Shown: positions 22,449 through 33,960 of the stretch, piece after piece
How positions within the stretch are numbered: the stretch's first letter is position 1
How the letters are laid out: each line of letters starts with the position of its first letter
Source of the DNA: Heterohyrax brucei
Lineage: Eukaryota > Chordata > Mammalia > Hyracoidea > Procaviidae
NCBI GenBank assembly: GCA_028571685.1
Contig: CM053140.1
Coordinates: 28,315,501 to 28,379,500, forward strand
DNA: 64,000 bases
Reading direction: 5' to 3'
The notes under the pieces: model-generated
Told to the model about the DNA's origin: nothing
What the model saw: the letters and a program-made list of their open reading frames with translations, nothing else
The model's database searches: none
Program-made: the position numbers and the translations under genes

Positions 22449-23975
22449 GACTTCTTTTTTTTGTTTAATTGTGATTGAAAGTGTGTACTCCAGTTTAAAC
22501 TTGGATTCCCACCTATCTGCAGCTCCTTCTGCTCTCCTTGCCTGGTGACAGAACACTCCTCCTTTCCATTCTATACATGTCACATCCTCTTAACAATCTC
22601 TTGTCCCCTCCTCTCCACTCTCTCCACTCCCTCTAGTAAGAGGCCAGTAGGATGACATCCTATAGATGCATAGAACCATAAAGTGCACACGCTATATGGT
22701 CACTCTGTGTCCCTGAGTCCAATCCATTCCTGTCCAAAGCGTTGACCTCAGTAAAGATTTATGATCAGGGGCAGCATCAGGTCTAGAGGACATGCTACCA
22801 GGGGAACTCCCAGGCCTTTGGACCATCATTTGTGGTATTTGAGTAGAGTTCTTAGGGTGCTACCCTTTTTTTCTCTTGTTGCCACTGGGACTCAACACTG
22901 TGAGTTCCATCACGGCTGTCATTAGTGGTGACTATGCACCATCTAGTTCTTCCAGTCACATGTCAATATGGTCATCCATTCACGTGGGTCTTTCTGTTTT
23001 CTGGGTTCTTTTTCTCTCGTGTTGTTATTGTCCCTGGTGATCATCTCTTCCAGCTTAGTTGAGACCATTTGGTGTACCTCAGATGGCAGCTTGCTAGCCT
23101 TTAAGACCCCAGATGCTAAAAGCTGCCAAGCTGCCATCCGAGGACACAGCAAATGGTCCCAACTCAGCAGGAATGGATGCTCACCGAGGACTAAAATGAC
23201 ATGCGGTAAAGACAACCAAGAAGACAGAAAGACCCACAAGAGTGGGTGCCTACATCAACTTGGGACCGGAAGAACCGGATGGTGCCCGGCCACCACCAGC
23301 GATAGACACGATGGAGCTCACAGAGAGGAGTCTCACTGGCAACACAAGAATAAAAAGGGGTGCATCCTGAGATCTCCACTAAAAGACCTCAATTGATGGT
23401 CCAGCAGTTTGGGGGTTCCTCTGAGAGCATGGCCCCTGGCCCTAATGCTGCCCTTTCCCATAAATTATAACAAAGATCCACTCTTTGGACAGGAATGGAT
23501 TGGACTTGGCAATGCAGAGTGACCATATATTGGAAGCACTTTAGTTTTCTATACATCTATAGGATATCATCCTGCTGACCTCTGGCTGGAGGAAGGAGAG
23601 TGAGTGGAAAGGAGGGGAAAGGAGGCTGTTGGGAGGATGAAACATGTATGGAGCAGAGAGGAATAGTGTGCAGTCACCGGATAGGGAGAGCAGTGGAAGC
23701 TGCATATAGGTGGGCATGTAAATTTATACGTGAATGTACATTTTCACTTAGTTATGTTAAATTAAAAAAAAAAAAGACCCCAGATGCCACTCACCAATAT
23801 GGGGTGCAGAAGACTCTCTTAGCAATAGGCTAGTTATGCCAGTTGGCCTTGATGTGCCCTGAGACCATGGTCCCCAGACCCCTGCCCCTGCTACTCTGTC
23901 TTTGCAATATTGGATTAAGATTGGAAGAGTTTTCAGGTTATGTTGAAGTCCAGTTAAATTCATCTTATTTCTAAT
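22449..23975 (-). mobile_element. L1 3'UTR copy nested in L1 A
   Basis: L1 A text stops at 'ctgtaattttgaatt' and resumes at 'ctgattttgatttctctaat' near 23978. Between them lies a minus-strand L1 3'UTR starting ttgtttaattgtgattgaaa. This copy is itself split by a plus-strand L1 tail at 23117-23774. Confidence 0.8.
23117..23774 (+). mobile_element. 5'-truncated L1 3'UTR, plus strand, with target duplication
   Basis: A 658-bp insertion in opposite orientation to its host, ending in an A-run (23764-23774). The 13-bp target duplication agaccccagatgc is exact at 23104-23116 and 23775-23787. These are the standard marks of target-primed reverse transcription. Together with the host it creates a long inverted repeat with the 22449-23103 segment. 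Confidence 0.92.
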
Positions 23976-25275
23976 GCTGATTTTGATTTCTCTAATGACT
24001 GATGATCATGAACATTTCCTCTAGTATCTATTAGCCACCTGAATGTCTTCTTCAGTGAGGTGCCTGTTCATATCCTTTGCTTCTTTTTTGATTTGGTTGT
24101 CTTTTTGTTGCTGAGGTTTTGCAGTATCTTGTAGATGTTAGAGATTAGATGCCAGTTGGATTTATCACACACAGCGTTTGTTTACAGTCTGTAGGTTGCC
24201 TTTTATTCTTTTAGTGAAGTCTTTGGATGAGTGTTAGTGCTTGACTTTAGGAGTTCCTGCTATTCTATTTTCTCTTCAGCTGTTTGTTCACTTTTAGTTA
24301 TGTCTGTATTCTGTTTATGTCATGTATTAGAGTCCTCAGAGTTGTCCTGATTTTTTTCTTTCACAGTCTTTATTGTTTTAGATTTTATATTCAGGTCTTT
24401 GATTCATTTTGAGTTAGTTTTTGTACATGATGTGTGGTATGGGTCTTGTTTCATTTTTTTGGCAGATGGATATCCAGTAATGCGACACCATTTGTTACAG
24501 AGACTGTCTTTCCCCCAATTTATGGACCTTGGGACTTTGTCAAATATCAGTTGCTCATAGGTGGGTGATTTTATGTCTGGATTCTCAGTTCTGTTCTATT
24601 GATCTACGTGTTTGTTGATGCACCAGTACCAGGCTGTTGTGACTACTGTGGGGGCGCACTGGTTATTAAAGTCAGGTAGTGTGAGGCCTCCCACTATGTT
24701 TTACTTATCCATGGCTTCTTCACTTTCTGTATGCACTTGGTGATTTGTTTCTCTGTCTTAGTAAAGACTGCTAGTGAAATTTGCATCAGAATTGCATTGT
24801 ATCTACAGATCACCTTGGGCAGAGTAGATATTTTCACAATATTGAGTCTTCTTACGCATCAGCAAGGTAAGTTTCTCCACTTATGTAGATCTCTTTTGGT
24901 TTCTTGCAGTAGTGTCTTGAAGTTTTTTTGTGTGTGTGGGTCTTTTATGTCTCTGGTTAGATTTACTCCTAAGTATTTTATCATCTTGGGGGCTATTGTA
25001 AATGCTGTTGATTCAGTGATGTCTTCTTTGATGGTCTTTTTGTTGGTGTAGAGGAATCCAGCTGATTTTTGTATGTTTATCTGGTATCATCATACTTTGC
25101 TGTACTCTTCTGCTGATTCCAGAATTTTTTGTGGATTCTCTAAGGTTTTCTGTGTACAAGATCATATCATCTGCAAATAGAGATACTTCTTCTCTGTCAA
25201 TTTGGATGCCCTTTCTTTCTTTTTCTAATGTGATTGCTCTAGCTAGAGCATCCAACCCAGTGTTGCATTAAGAGT

Positions 25276-25555
25276 GGTTGACAAAGGACTTTTTTTTGGC
25301 TTTAAAGAGAAAAATTTTATTCTGTCAAAACCCAGTAGGCTAGAGCTCCAGAGGAACACTTTCTGTGTTGGCTCTGGAGGAAGGTGTTTGTCAGCAATCT
25401 TTCCCTGGACTGGAAGCTTCTGAGGTACAGAGATCCCAGTCCTTTCCAACGGACATATTCAGCTTCTGGTACAGTTTTCTTTCTTTCTCTCTGTCTGTTT
25501 CTTTCAAAGCACTTTATTCAGATTGCCAGCAACCTGAGAAGATGGTGGGTTAGCA
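25276..25555 (-). mobile_element. LTR-Y-like fragment
   Basis: The text ggctttaaagagaaaaattt, then tattctgtcaaaacccagta, resembles LTR-Y copy D (3780-3830); gcttctgaggtacagagatc resembles 3920-3945. It is partial and diverged, at the left edge of the nest that splits L1 A. Confidence 0.5.
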
Positions 25556-26056
25556 CCTTAAAAACCATCTTGTCGCCCAGCCACCATCAGTGTTAGCTGT
25601 GTGGGGCACACAATGTTGGTCCCAGTGGCAACACAAATAAAAAGATGAGTGCACCTTAAGAACTTCACTAAAAGACTGCAATTGGTGGTCCAGTGCCCCA
25701 GGACTTCCCCTGAGAGCATGGCCCCTAGACCTGTTACTGACACAGAGCTATTCATTACTGAGGTCACCTCTTCAGACAGGAATGGATTGGACTTGAGGAT
25801 ATAGGGTAAATACATGGAGTGTCCACTTTATGGTTCTGTGTATCTACAGGATGCCATCCTACTGGCCTCTTACCGGACGGCAGAGGAGAGGAGATAGGAG
25901 ATTCTTAGCAGGATATGACATGTATAGAATGGAAGGGAAGGGTGTGCTGTCACTGGGCAAGGAGACCAGAGGGAACTGCAGAAAGGTAGGTGCACAAATT
26001 TGACTTGGACTGTATACTGCTTTCACTGAACCATAATAAACAAACAAAAAACATCA
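25556..26056 (+). mobile_element. L1 3'UTR copy, plus strand
   Basis: Plus-strand blocks include ctgagagcatggcccctaga, 'ggaatggattggacttgag' and 'ctacaggatgccatcctact', ending ccataataaacaaacaaaaa. It is the reverse complement of modules such as 22449-23103 and abuts a minus-strand module tail to tail. Confidence 0.8.
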
Positions 26057-26069
26057 TCTCTGTCCAGGC

Positions 26070-27943
26070 TGGCAAGTTTTTATTTTTATTGTGATTAAGT
26101 GAAAGTATACAGTCCATATCAATTTTGCATGCCCACCTGTCTGCAGCTCCATCTGCTCTCCTCACCCAGTGACAGCACATTCCTGTTTTTCACTCAATAC
26201 ATTTAGTATCCCTCTTAATAAGCCCCTATCCCCTCCTCTCCACCCTCTTCTCTCCCATCTAGAAAGAAACCATTAGGACAGCCTCCTATAGATGTATAAA
26301 ACCATAAAGTACACACACCATATGGTCACACTGCATCCCCGAGTCCAGTCCTTTCATGTCTGAAGACTTGACCTCAGTACTGGTTTCTGGTCAGGGCCAG
26401 CAGCATGTCTAGGGGCCATGTTACCAGGGGACCCTCCAGGCTGTCAGACCGTCAACCCTGATCTAAAGTTGTTGTTTTTTTAATTTATTTTTTTATTATG
26501 ATTGAGTGAAAATATACATTCCCGTATAAATTTACATGCCCACCTATATGCAGCTTCCACTGCTCTCCCTGCCTGGTGACAGCACACTATTCCTCTCTGC
26601 TCCATACATGTCTTATCCTCCCAACAGTCTCCTTTCTCCTCCTCTCCACCCACTCCCCTTACTCCAGCCAGAGGTCAGCAGGATGATATCCTATAGATGC
26701 ATAGAACCATAAAGTGCATCCAATATATGGTCATTCTGCATCACCAAGTCCAATCCATTCATGCCCAAAGAGTTGACCTTCGTTATGATTTATGGGCAAG
26801 GGCAGCATCAGGGCCAGGGTTCATGCTCCCAGGGGAAGCTGTTGGACCATCAGTTGTGGTCTTTTAGTGGAGATCGCGGGGTGCACCCCTTTTTATTCTT
26901 GTGTTGCCAGTGAGACTCAACTTAGTGAGCTCTATCACGGCTATAACCGGTGGTGGCCGGCACTGTCCAGTTCTTCTGGTCCCAAGTCGATGTAGGCACC
27001 CATTCATGTGGGTCTCTCTATCTTCTGGGTTGTCTTTACCGCATGTCATCTTGGTCCTTGGTGAGCATCCGTTCCTGTTGAGTTGGAACCATTTGCTGTG
27101 CCCTCAGATGGCAGCTTGGCAGCTTTTAAGACCCCAGACACCACTCACCAATGTGGGGTGCAGAAAGTCATCTTAGCAAAACGCTAGTTGCGCTAATTGG
27201 CCTCGATTTTGCCTAAGAGCATGGTCTCCTGGCCCCTGCTCCAGCTACTCTGTCCTTGAAATATTGGGTTAAGATGGAAGGAGTATTCAAGTTATGCTGA
27301 AGTCCACTTAATATTGTTCTTGTTTCTAATGTGTGCTATCACCGATTTCACCCAGCCAAATTTTTTTAGAAGAGTTCTTTAACTGCATACCTCTTTTTTT
27401 CATGTTGCCTCAGGGACTCTATATTCTGGCTCCCATCATGGCTGCCTTTGGTGGTAGCCAGGCACCAACTGGTTTTTCTGGTCTCACGCTGATACATTCA
27501 TATGGGTCCTTCTGTCTCCTTGGCTCTTTTTTCCTCATGTCTGTTGTTCTTAGTCATCATCTCTTCCAGATGAATTGGGACCATTTGGTATACCTTAGAT
27601 GGCTGCTTTCTAGCTTTTAGACACTACTCAGACACCACTCACCAGTATGCAGTGCAGAAGACTCTTTTAGCAAAAGACTAGTTATGCCAGTTGACTTCAG
27701 TGTCCCCTGAAAACATGATCCCCAGACCTGTGTTCCTCTTACTCTGCTCTCTGAAACATTGAGCTGAGTTTAGAAAACCTTTCAGTTTATAGTGTAGTGC
27801 ACTTATGTTGGTGTACTCTCTACTGCATGCTGTCACTGCTTTCACGTAACCAAATTCCAGTTGACTATCTAATCTATGACCAACCCTCTCCCTCCCTCCC
27901 CGCTCTCGTAGCCATCAAAGAATCTTTTCCTCTGTACATAAGT
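26070..27943 (-). mobile_element. Serial L1 3'UTR modules (at least two)
   Basis: Separate T-rich heads followed by the same 3'UTR start occur at about 26078 ('attgtgattaagtgaaagta') and about 26483 ('attatgattgagtgaaaata'). The first module is cut off at about 26470. The second runs through the 'agaccccagacaccactcac' block near 27130; another similar block occurs near 27630, suggesting a third partial module. They appear to be successive truncated insertions into each other's tails. Confidence 0.75.
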
Positions 27944-28931
27944 CTTTTTATTTTTGTTTTATTGTGATTAAGTGGAAGTATACAATCCAAATCAGTTTTG
28001 CGCGTCCACCTAACTGCAGCTCTTTCTGGTCTCTCCACCCAGTGACAGCACACTCCTCCTTTTCACTCTATATTTCTACTATGCTCTTAACAAGTGTCTG
28101 TCCCCTCCTCTCCACCCTTTTCTCTCTCATCTAGAAAGACACCAGTAGGGTAGCCTCCTATAGATGCATAGAACCATAAAGTACACACACCATATGGTCA
28201 CACTGTATCCCCGAGTCCAGTTCATTTTTGTCTGAAGAGCTGATCTCAGAAATGGTGTCCACTTAGGGGCAGAAGCAGGTCTAGGGGCCATGTTTCCAGG
28301 GGATCCACCAGGCTGTCAGACCATTAATTCTGGTCTTTTAGTAGAGTTCTTGGGCTGCACACCTCATTTTCTCATGTTGCCTCAGGGACTCTCCATTGTG
28401 TCCCCGGTCGTGGCTGTCTTTGGTGATGGCCAGGCACTGTCTGGTTCTTCTGGTCACATGTTGATACAGACTTCCATTCATATGGGTTCTTCTGTCTCCT
28501 GGAGTCTTTTTTCCTCATGTCTTTGTTGTTCTTGGTCATTATCTCTTCCAGCTGAGTTGTGACCATTTGGTGTACCTCAGATGGCAGCTTGCTAGCTTTT
28601 AAGACCCCAGACTCCACTCATCAGTACAGGGTGCAGAAGACTCTCTTAGCAATACGCTAGTTATGCCAATTAGCCTTGATGTCCCCTGAAAACATGGTCC
28701 CCAGACCCCTGTCCCTGCTACTCTGTCCTCTGAAATATTGGATTGAGTTTAGAAAACCTTTCAGTTTATGGTGAAGTCCAATTAAATTGATCTACTTCCT
28801 ACTGTGTGCTGTCACTGCTTTCACCTAACCAAATTCCTATTGACTACCTATGACCAACCCTCTCCCTCCCTCCCCACCCTTGTAGCCATCAAACAGTCTT
28901 TTCTTCTGTACTTAAGTCTATTTTTAAGCCC

Positions 28932-31900
28932 TTATAGTAAGGGTCTCATATGACATTTGTCCTTTTGCCACTGACTGATTTGACTCAGCGTAATGTCTTC
29001 CAGTTGAAACCAGGTTATAAGATGCTTCCTAAAATCATCATTGTTCTTATCATTGTATAGTATTCTACTGAATATATGTATCATAGTTGATGGGCACCTA
29101 GGATGATTCCATCTTTTTGCTGTTGTGGATAGTGATGCAATAAACATTCATGTGCATGTATCTCTATTCATGTGACCGGCTTTATTTCTGTAGGATATAT
29201 TCCAAGCACTGGGATTGCTGGATCAAATTGTATTTCTATTTCTAGCTTTTAAGGAAGCACCAAATTGCTTTCCAAAGAGGTTATACCATTTTGCATTCCC
29301 ACCAGCAGTGCAGGAGAGTTCCAATCTCTCCACAGCCTCTCCAGCATTTGTTGTTTTGTGTTTTTTTGGATTATGGCCAACCTTGTTGGGGTGAGACAGT
29401 GTCTCGCTGTAGTTTTGATTCAAATTTGTCTAATAGCTAACGATTGTGAGCATTTCGTGTTTTTTAGGCTGCCTGGTTGTCTTCTTTGGTGAAGTGTCTG
29501 TCCTCCTTTGCCCATTGCTTAATTTGAGTTATTTACCTTTTTCTTGTTGTTATTTCGCTGTACTCTATGGATTATAGAAATCAGACATCAATCCGACATG
29601 TGATTGCCAAATATTTTTTCCCAGTCTATAGATCGTCTTTTAACTCTCTTGATAAAGTCTTTGGATGAGCTTAAGTGTTTGATTCTTAGTAGTTCCCATT
29701 TATCTATTTTCTCTTCTGTTATTTGTGCACTGTTGGTCAGATTTTGTAGTCTGTCTAAGCCATGTATTAGAACTTCCATTGTTGACCTTATTTTTTCTTG
29801 CATGATCTTCATCATGTTAGTTTGCTATTTAGGTCTTTGATCCATCTGAATTAGTTTTTGCTTGAGATATGGGTCTTGTTACAGTTTTTTTGCAGACGGA
29901 TATTCAATTTTGCCAACACCATTTGTTAGAGAGACTGTTTTTACCCCAGTTTCTGACCTTTGGGCCTTTGTCAATTATCAACTGTTTGTAACAGGATGAT
30001 ATATTTCTGGGGTCTCAATTCTATTCCATTGGTCTGTATGTCTCTTTTTGTACCAGTATCAGGTTGTTTTGAGTACCGCAGCAGTGTAGTATGTTCTAAG
30101 ACAGGGTAGTGTGAGGTCTCCCACTGTGTTCCCTTGTCTTCAATAGTGCTTTACTTATCTGGGGTTTCTTCCCTTTACAAGTAAAGTTGGTGATTTGTTT
30201 CTTCCTCTCATTAAAACGACACTGGAATTGGGATTGGGATTGCATTGTGTATGTTGACCACTTTGGGTAAAACAGACATTTTCACAATGGTAAGTCTTCT
30301 TACCCATGAGCGAGGAAGGTTTCCCCATTTATGCTTCTTTTGGTTTCTTGCAGTAAGGTCTTGTAATGTTCCCTGTATAGGTTTTCTTACTTCTCTGGTT
30401 AGATTTATTCTTAGGTATTTTACCTTCTTGGGAGCGATAGTAAATAATATTGATTTGATGATTTGCTCTTTGACTGTCTCTTTGTTGGTGTAAAAGTATC
30501 CTACTGATACATTTATCTTAAATCCTGGTACTTTGTTGAACTCTTCTATTATTTCCAGGAGTTCATTTATGGATTCTTTAGGGTTCTCTGTTTATGATCA
30601 TATCATCTGCAAACACGGAAATTTTTATTCATTTGCTGATGCGGATGCCCTTTATTATTTTGTCTTGTCTGCTGTGGCCAGAACTTCTAGTACAATGTTG
30701 AAGTGGTGACAGTGGGCATCTTTGTCTAGTTCCCATTCTCAGGGGCAGTTCTTTCAGCCTCTCTCCTTTAAGGATGATGTAGGCAGTTGGTTTTGTGTAG
30801 ATGCCACTTATTGCCTTGAGGAATTTCCCTTCTATTCCTATTTTGCTGAAAGTTCTTAACATGAATGGGTGTCAGATGTTGTCAGATGTCTTCTCTGCAT
30901 AAATTGACAAAATCAGGTGATTCTTATCCTTTGTGTTATTTATGTGGTTGATCACATTAACTGTTTTTCTGACGTTGAACCAGCCCTGCATACCTGATAT
31001 GAATCCAACTTGGTCATGATGGATTATTTTTTTGATGTTGTTGAAGTCCATTGGCTAGGATTTTGTTGAAGATTTTTACAACTAGGTTTATGAGTGGTAT
31101 TAATTTGCATCTTGGGGGGGGTGGGAACTTTCCCTGGCTTTGGTATTAGGGTTATGCTGATTTCATAGAATGAATTTGGTAGCCTCAGTAGTACTGGAGT
31201 TAACTCCTCTCTGAAAGTTTGGTAGAATTCTCCGGTGAAACCATCTGGGTCTGGACTTTTTTTGGTTGGCAGTTTTTGATTACTTTTTTAATCTCTTCTT
31301 TTGTGATGGCTTTATTAAGTTGTTGTACTTCTCCTTGTGATAATTTTGATAGGGGATGTGAATCTAAAAATTTCTCCATTCCTTCGAGGTTTTCAAATCT
31401 GTTAAGAGTACAGTTTTATGAAGTATTCTGTTCGGGTATTTTTGAGTTGGCTCTGTTGTGACATCTCCTGTCTCATTTCTTATTCGGGTTATTTGTTTCC
31501 TCTCCTGTTTTTCTTTTGTAAATTTAGTCAGTGGTTTATCAGTTCTGTTGATCTTTTCAAAAAAACCAGCTTTTGGTTTTGATAATTCTTTCAATTGTTT
31601 TTCTGTTCTTTAATTTATCTAGTTCTGCTCTAATCTTTATTATCTGTTTTCGTCTGGTGCCTGAGGGGTTCTTTTGTTATTCTCTTTCTACTTGTTCAAG
31701 TTGTAGGGTTAATTCTTTGGTTTCGGCCCTTTCTTTATTCTGGATGTGTACGTTTATAAAGATAAATTAACCACTAAGCACTGCTTTTGCTGTATCCCAT
31801 AAGTTCTGGTAGGATGTGTTTTCATTCTCATTTGATTCCATAAATTTCTTGATTGCATCTTCGATTTCTTCTGTAACCTATGAATTTTTGAGAGGGCCAT

Positions 31901-33060
31901 TGTTCATTTTCCATGAGTTCAAATTTCTACCCATGTTTTTTCTGCTGTTGATTTCAGGCTTTACAGTCTGAGAAGATGCTTTGCAATAATTCAGTGGTTT
32001 GGATTTTGTTGAGACTTGCTTTATAACCTAATATATGTCTATTCTGCAGAATGTTCCACGTACACTGGAAAAGAAGATGTACTTATCTGTTGTTGGGTAA
32101 AAAATTCTGTATATGTTGATGAGGTCTAGTTGGTTGATTGTCACAATAAGATCTTCTGTATCTTTACTGAGCTTTTTTTCTGGATAATCTGTCCATTACT
32201 GAAAGTGGAGTGTTGAAGTCTCCTAGCGTTACTGTGGAGTGATCTATGTCAATTTTCAATGTTGTTAGCATTTGTTCAATGTATTTTGATGGTCTGGTAT
32301 TGGGTGCATAAATATTCAATATTGTTATAGCCTGCTTATGTATTCAGCCTTTCAGCAATAGTGACCATCCTTGGTGGATTTCACACTAATATCTATTTTA
32401 TCTGAGATTAGTATTACCAATCCTGCTCTTCTTTGCACATTGTTAGCTTGGTATATATTTTCCCATCTTTTGATTTTTGTATTTGTGAGTCTATGGTGTT
32501 TTTGTTTTTGTTTTTTATAGGCAACATATAGACAGATTGTGTTTTTTGATCCAAGCTGTTACTCTCTGCCTCTTTATTGGTGCATTCAATCCACTTATAT
32601 TCACTATAATTATTGATAGGTGTGTGTTCAGTGCTGTCATTTTGGTGCCTTTATTTTTGTGTTGTTGATGTTTTCTTTATTCCTCTTAATATTCTGTTCA
32701 GGGTCATTTTTCTTCATGGGTTCACTTTTCATCTTTTTCAGTGTTGGTTTTGTGTTCATTGAGACTCCTGTATTATGTTACTTGTTTTGGTATGTAGCAC
32801 TGTAAATTTGCTTTGCAGCTACCCCTTTGATCTCCCTCAATATTCTAAGTTTAAGCCAATCTTTAATTTCTGTATATCTCCTTAATGTCCTCTCCAACAG
32901 AAAGGGCTATAACTATTGTAATATAATCCCTCTTTGTAGTGTGATGATGTCATAGTTTTCATGTTGAGATATCTGGCTTCCTGCTTTTAATATTTTACCT
33001 TTGATTGAGCTTTGTGACTTCCCTAACTGAGTAGGTCTCTGGATGCTGTGTCCTGCATGG
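28932..33060 (-). pseudogene. L1 copy B ORF2 relic (endonuclease/reverse transcriptase)
   Basis: ORF2p of L1 is a cytoplasmic/nuclear ribonucleoprotein enzyme with an N-terminal APE-type endonuclease, a reverse transcriptase and a C-terminal Cys-rich domain; it nicks target DNA and copies L1 RNA. Here the span of about 4.1 kb suits a full ORF2 but is broken by many stops and frameshifts. What is visible: codons for FADDMI, the catalytic motif, at 30596-30613; a fragment just N-terminal of it (30629-30862) with RT-like text such as GTRQRCPLSP; and a C-terminal fragment (28932-29147) with KRWNHPRCPS and SQISQWQKDK, which match the end of mammalian L1 ORF2. The stop used at 28932 marks the probable original end. 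The N-terminal boundary is inferred from the ORF1 end. Confidence 0.8.
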
Positions 33061-33092
33061 CATCCTTAATTATACATTTGATGTTATTGTTA

Positions 33093-33960
33093 TTCTAAAC
33101 AAAGAGCTTCTTTCAGTATTTCTTGTTGTTTTGGTTTGGTTTTTGCAAAGTCTCTTAGCTTCTGTTTATCTGAGAATGTCTTAAATTGACCATCATATCT
33201 GAAAGACAGTTTTGCAGGATATTTAATTCTTGGTTGGAAGTTTTTCTCCAAGGTTTTGTATGCATCATCCCACTGCCTTCTTGCCAACGTGGTTTCTGCT
33301 GAGAAGACAGAGGAAAGCCTACAGGACTTCCCTTTGTATGTAAATTTTGCTTTAAGCTTAGCTGTTTTTAAGAGACTCTGTTTCAAGCTTGATTGTGTCT
33401 TTTGAGGGGTCTAGTTTTTGTGGTGTTCAATCAGCATCTTGAATATCTATGTTCTTTCATGATGTCAGGGAAGTTTTCTGTCAGCAACTCTTCAACAGCT
33501 CTCTGTATTTTCTGCTATCCCTCCGTGTCTGGGAGCTCCAACTATGTGTAGATTATTCTTCTTGATAGAGTCCCATATGCTTCTTAATGTTTCTTCATTT
33601 TTCTTGTTTCTTTTATCTGATTTCTCCTCATAAATGCTGGAGTCAGTCATTTTATCTTCAGTCTTGCTAATTTTGCATTCCATTTTCTTAATCCTGCTTT
33701 TTTAGATTTGCATTGAGTTGCCTGATTCTGTAATTTTATTATTTACCTGATGGATTTCAGATCGTTGATGTTCTAGAGTTCATATAGCTTACTTAATCTT
33801 TCATGTTGTTCTGCTACATTTTGTTTGATCTCTAGAAGGGCTCTATACATAATTCTTTTGTATTCTACCTCTGATAATTTAGAAAGGCTTATTCATCTGG
33901 GAAGTTTTTCAATTCTTGAGGAGTTTTCAAGAGCCATGGTGGTCTGCTTCTTTAGGTGAT
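33093..33960 (-). pseudogene. L1 copy B ORF1 relic (RNA-binding chaperone)
   Basis: ORF1p is the trimeric RNA-binding chaperone of L1, with a coiled coil, an RRM and a C-terminal domain. Two separate frames survive. The one at 33492-33683 carries KRNKKNEETLRSIWDSI followed by an LHIVGAP segment, matching the coiled-coil/RRM junction. The one at 33090-33386 carries KNFQPRIKYPAKLSF, then a DKQKLRDFAKTKP segment, matching the C-terminal domain to its end. Between them and upstream the frame is broken. The start is uncertain; about 33960 is estimated from the usual ORF1 length. ORF2 follows after a short spacer, as is normal. Confidence 0.85.

Larger units (their letters stand above)
20990..25275 (-). 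mobile_element. L1 copy A, 3' part
   Basis: The 3'UTR runs from about 20990 to 21970. The ORF2 C-terminal region follows, recognisable at 22020-22440 (complement of the 'atggaatattatacaatg' type motif and 'gcagcaatcccacttcctgg'-like text). It continues after a nested insertion (about 22449-23975) to the reverse transcriptase region, where gatcatatcatctgcaaa at 25160-25177 is the complement of codons for FADDMI, the catalytic motif. The element stops at about 25275 and resumes at about 35215. Many stops and frameshifts: inactive. Confidence 0.85.
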
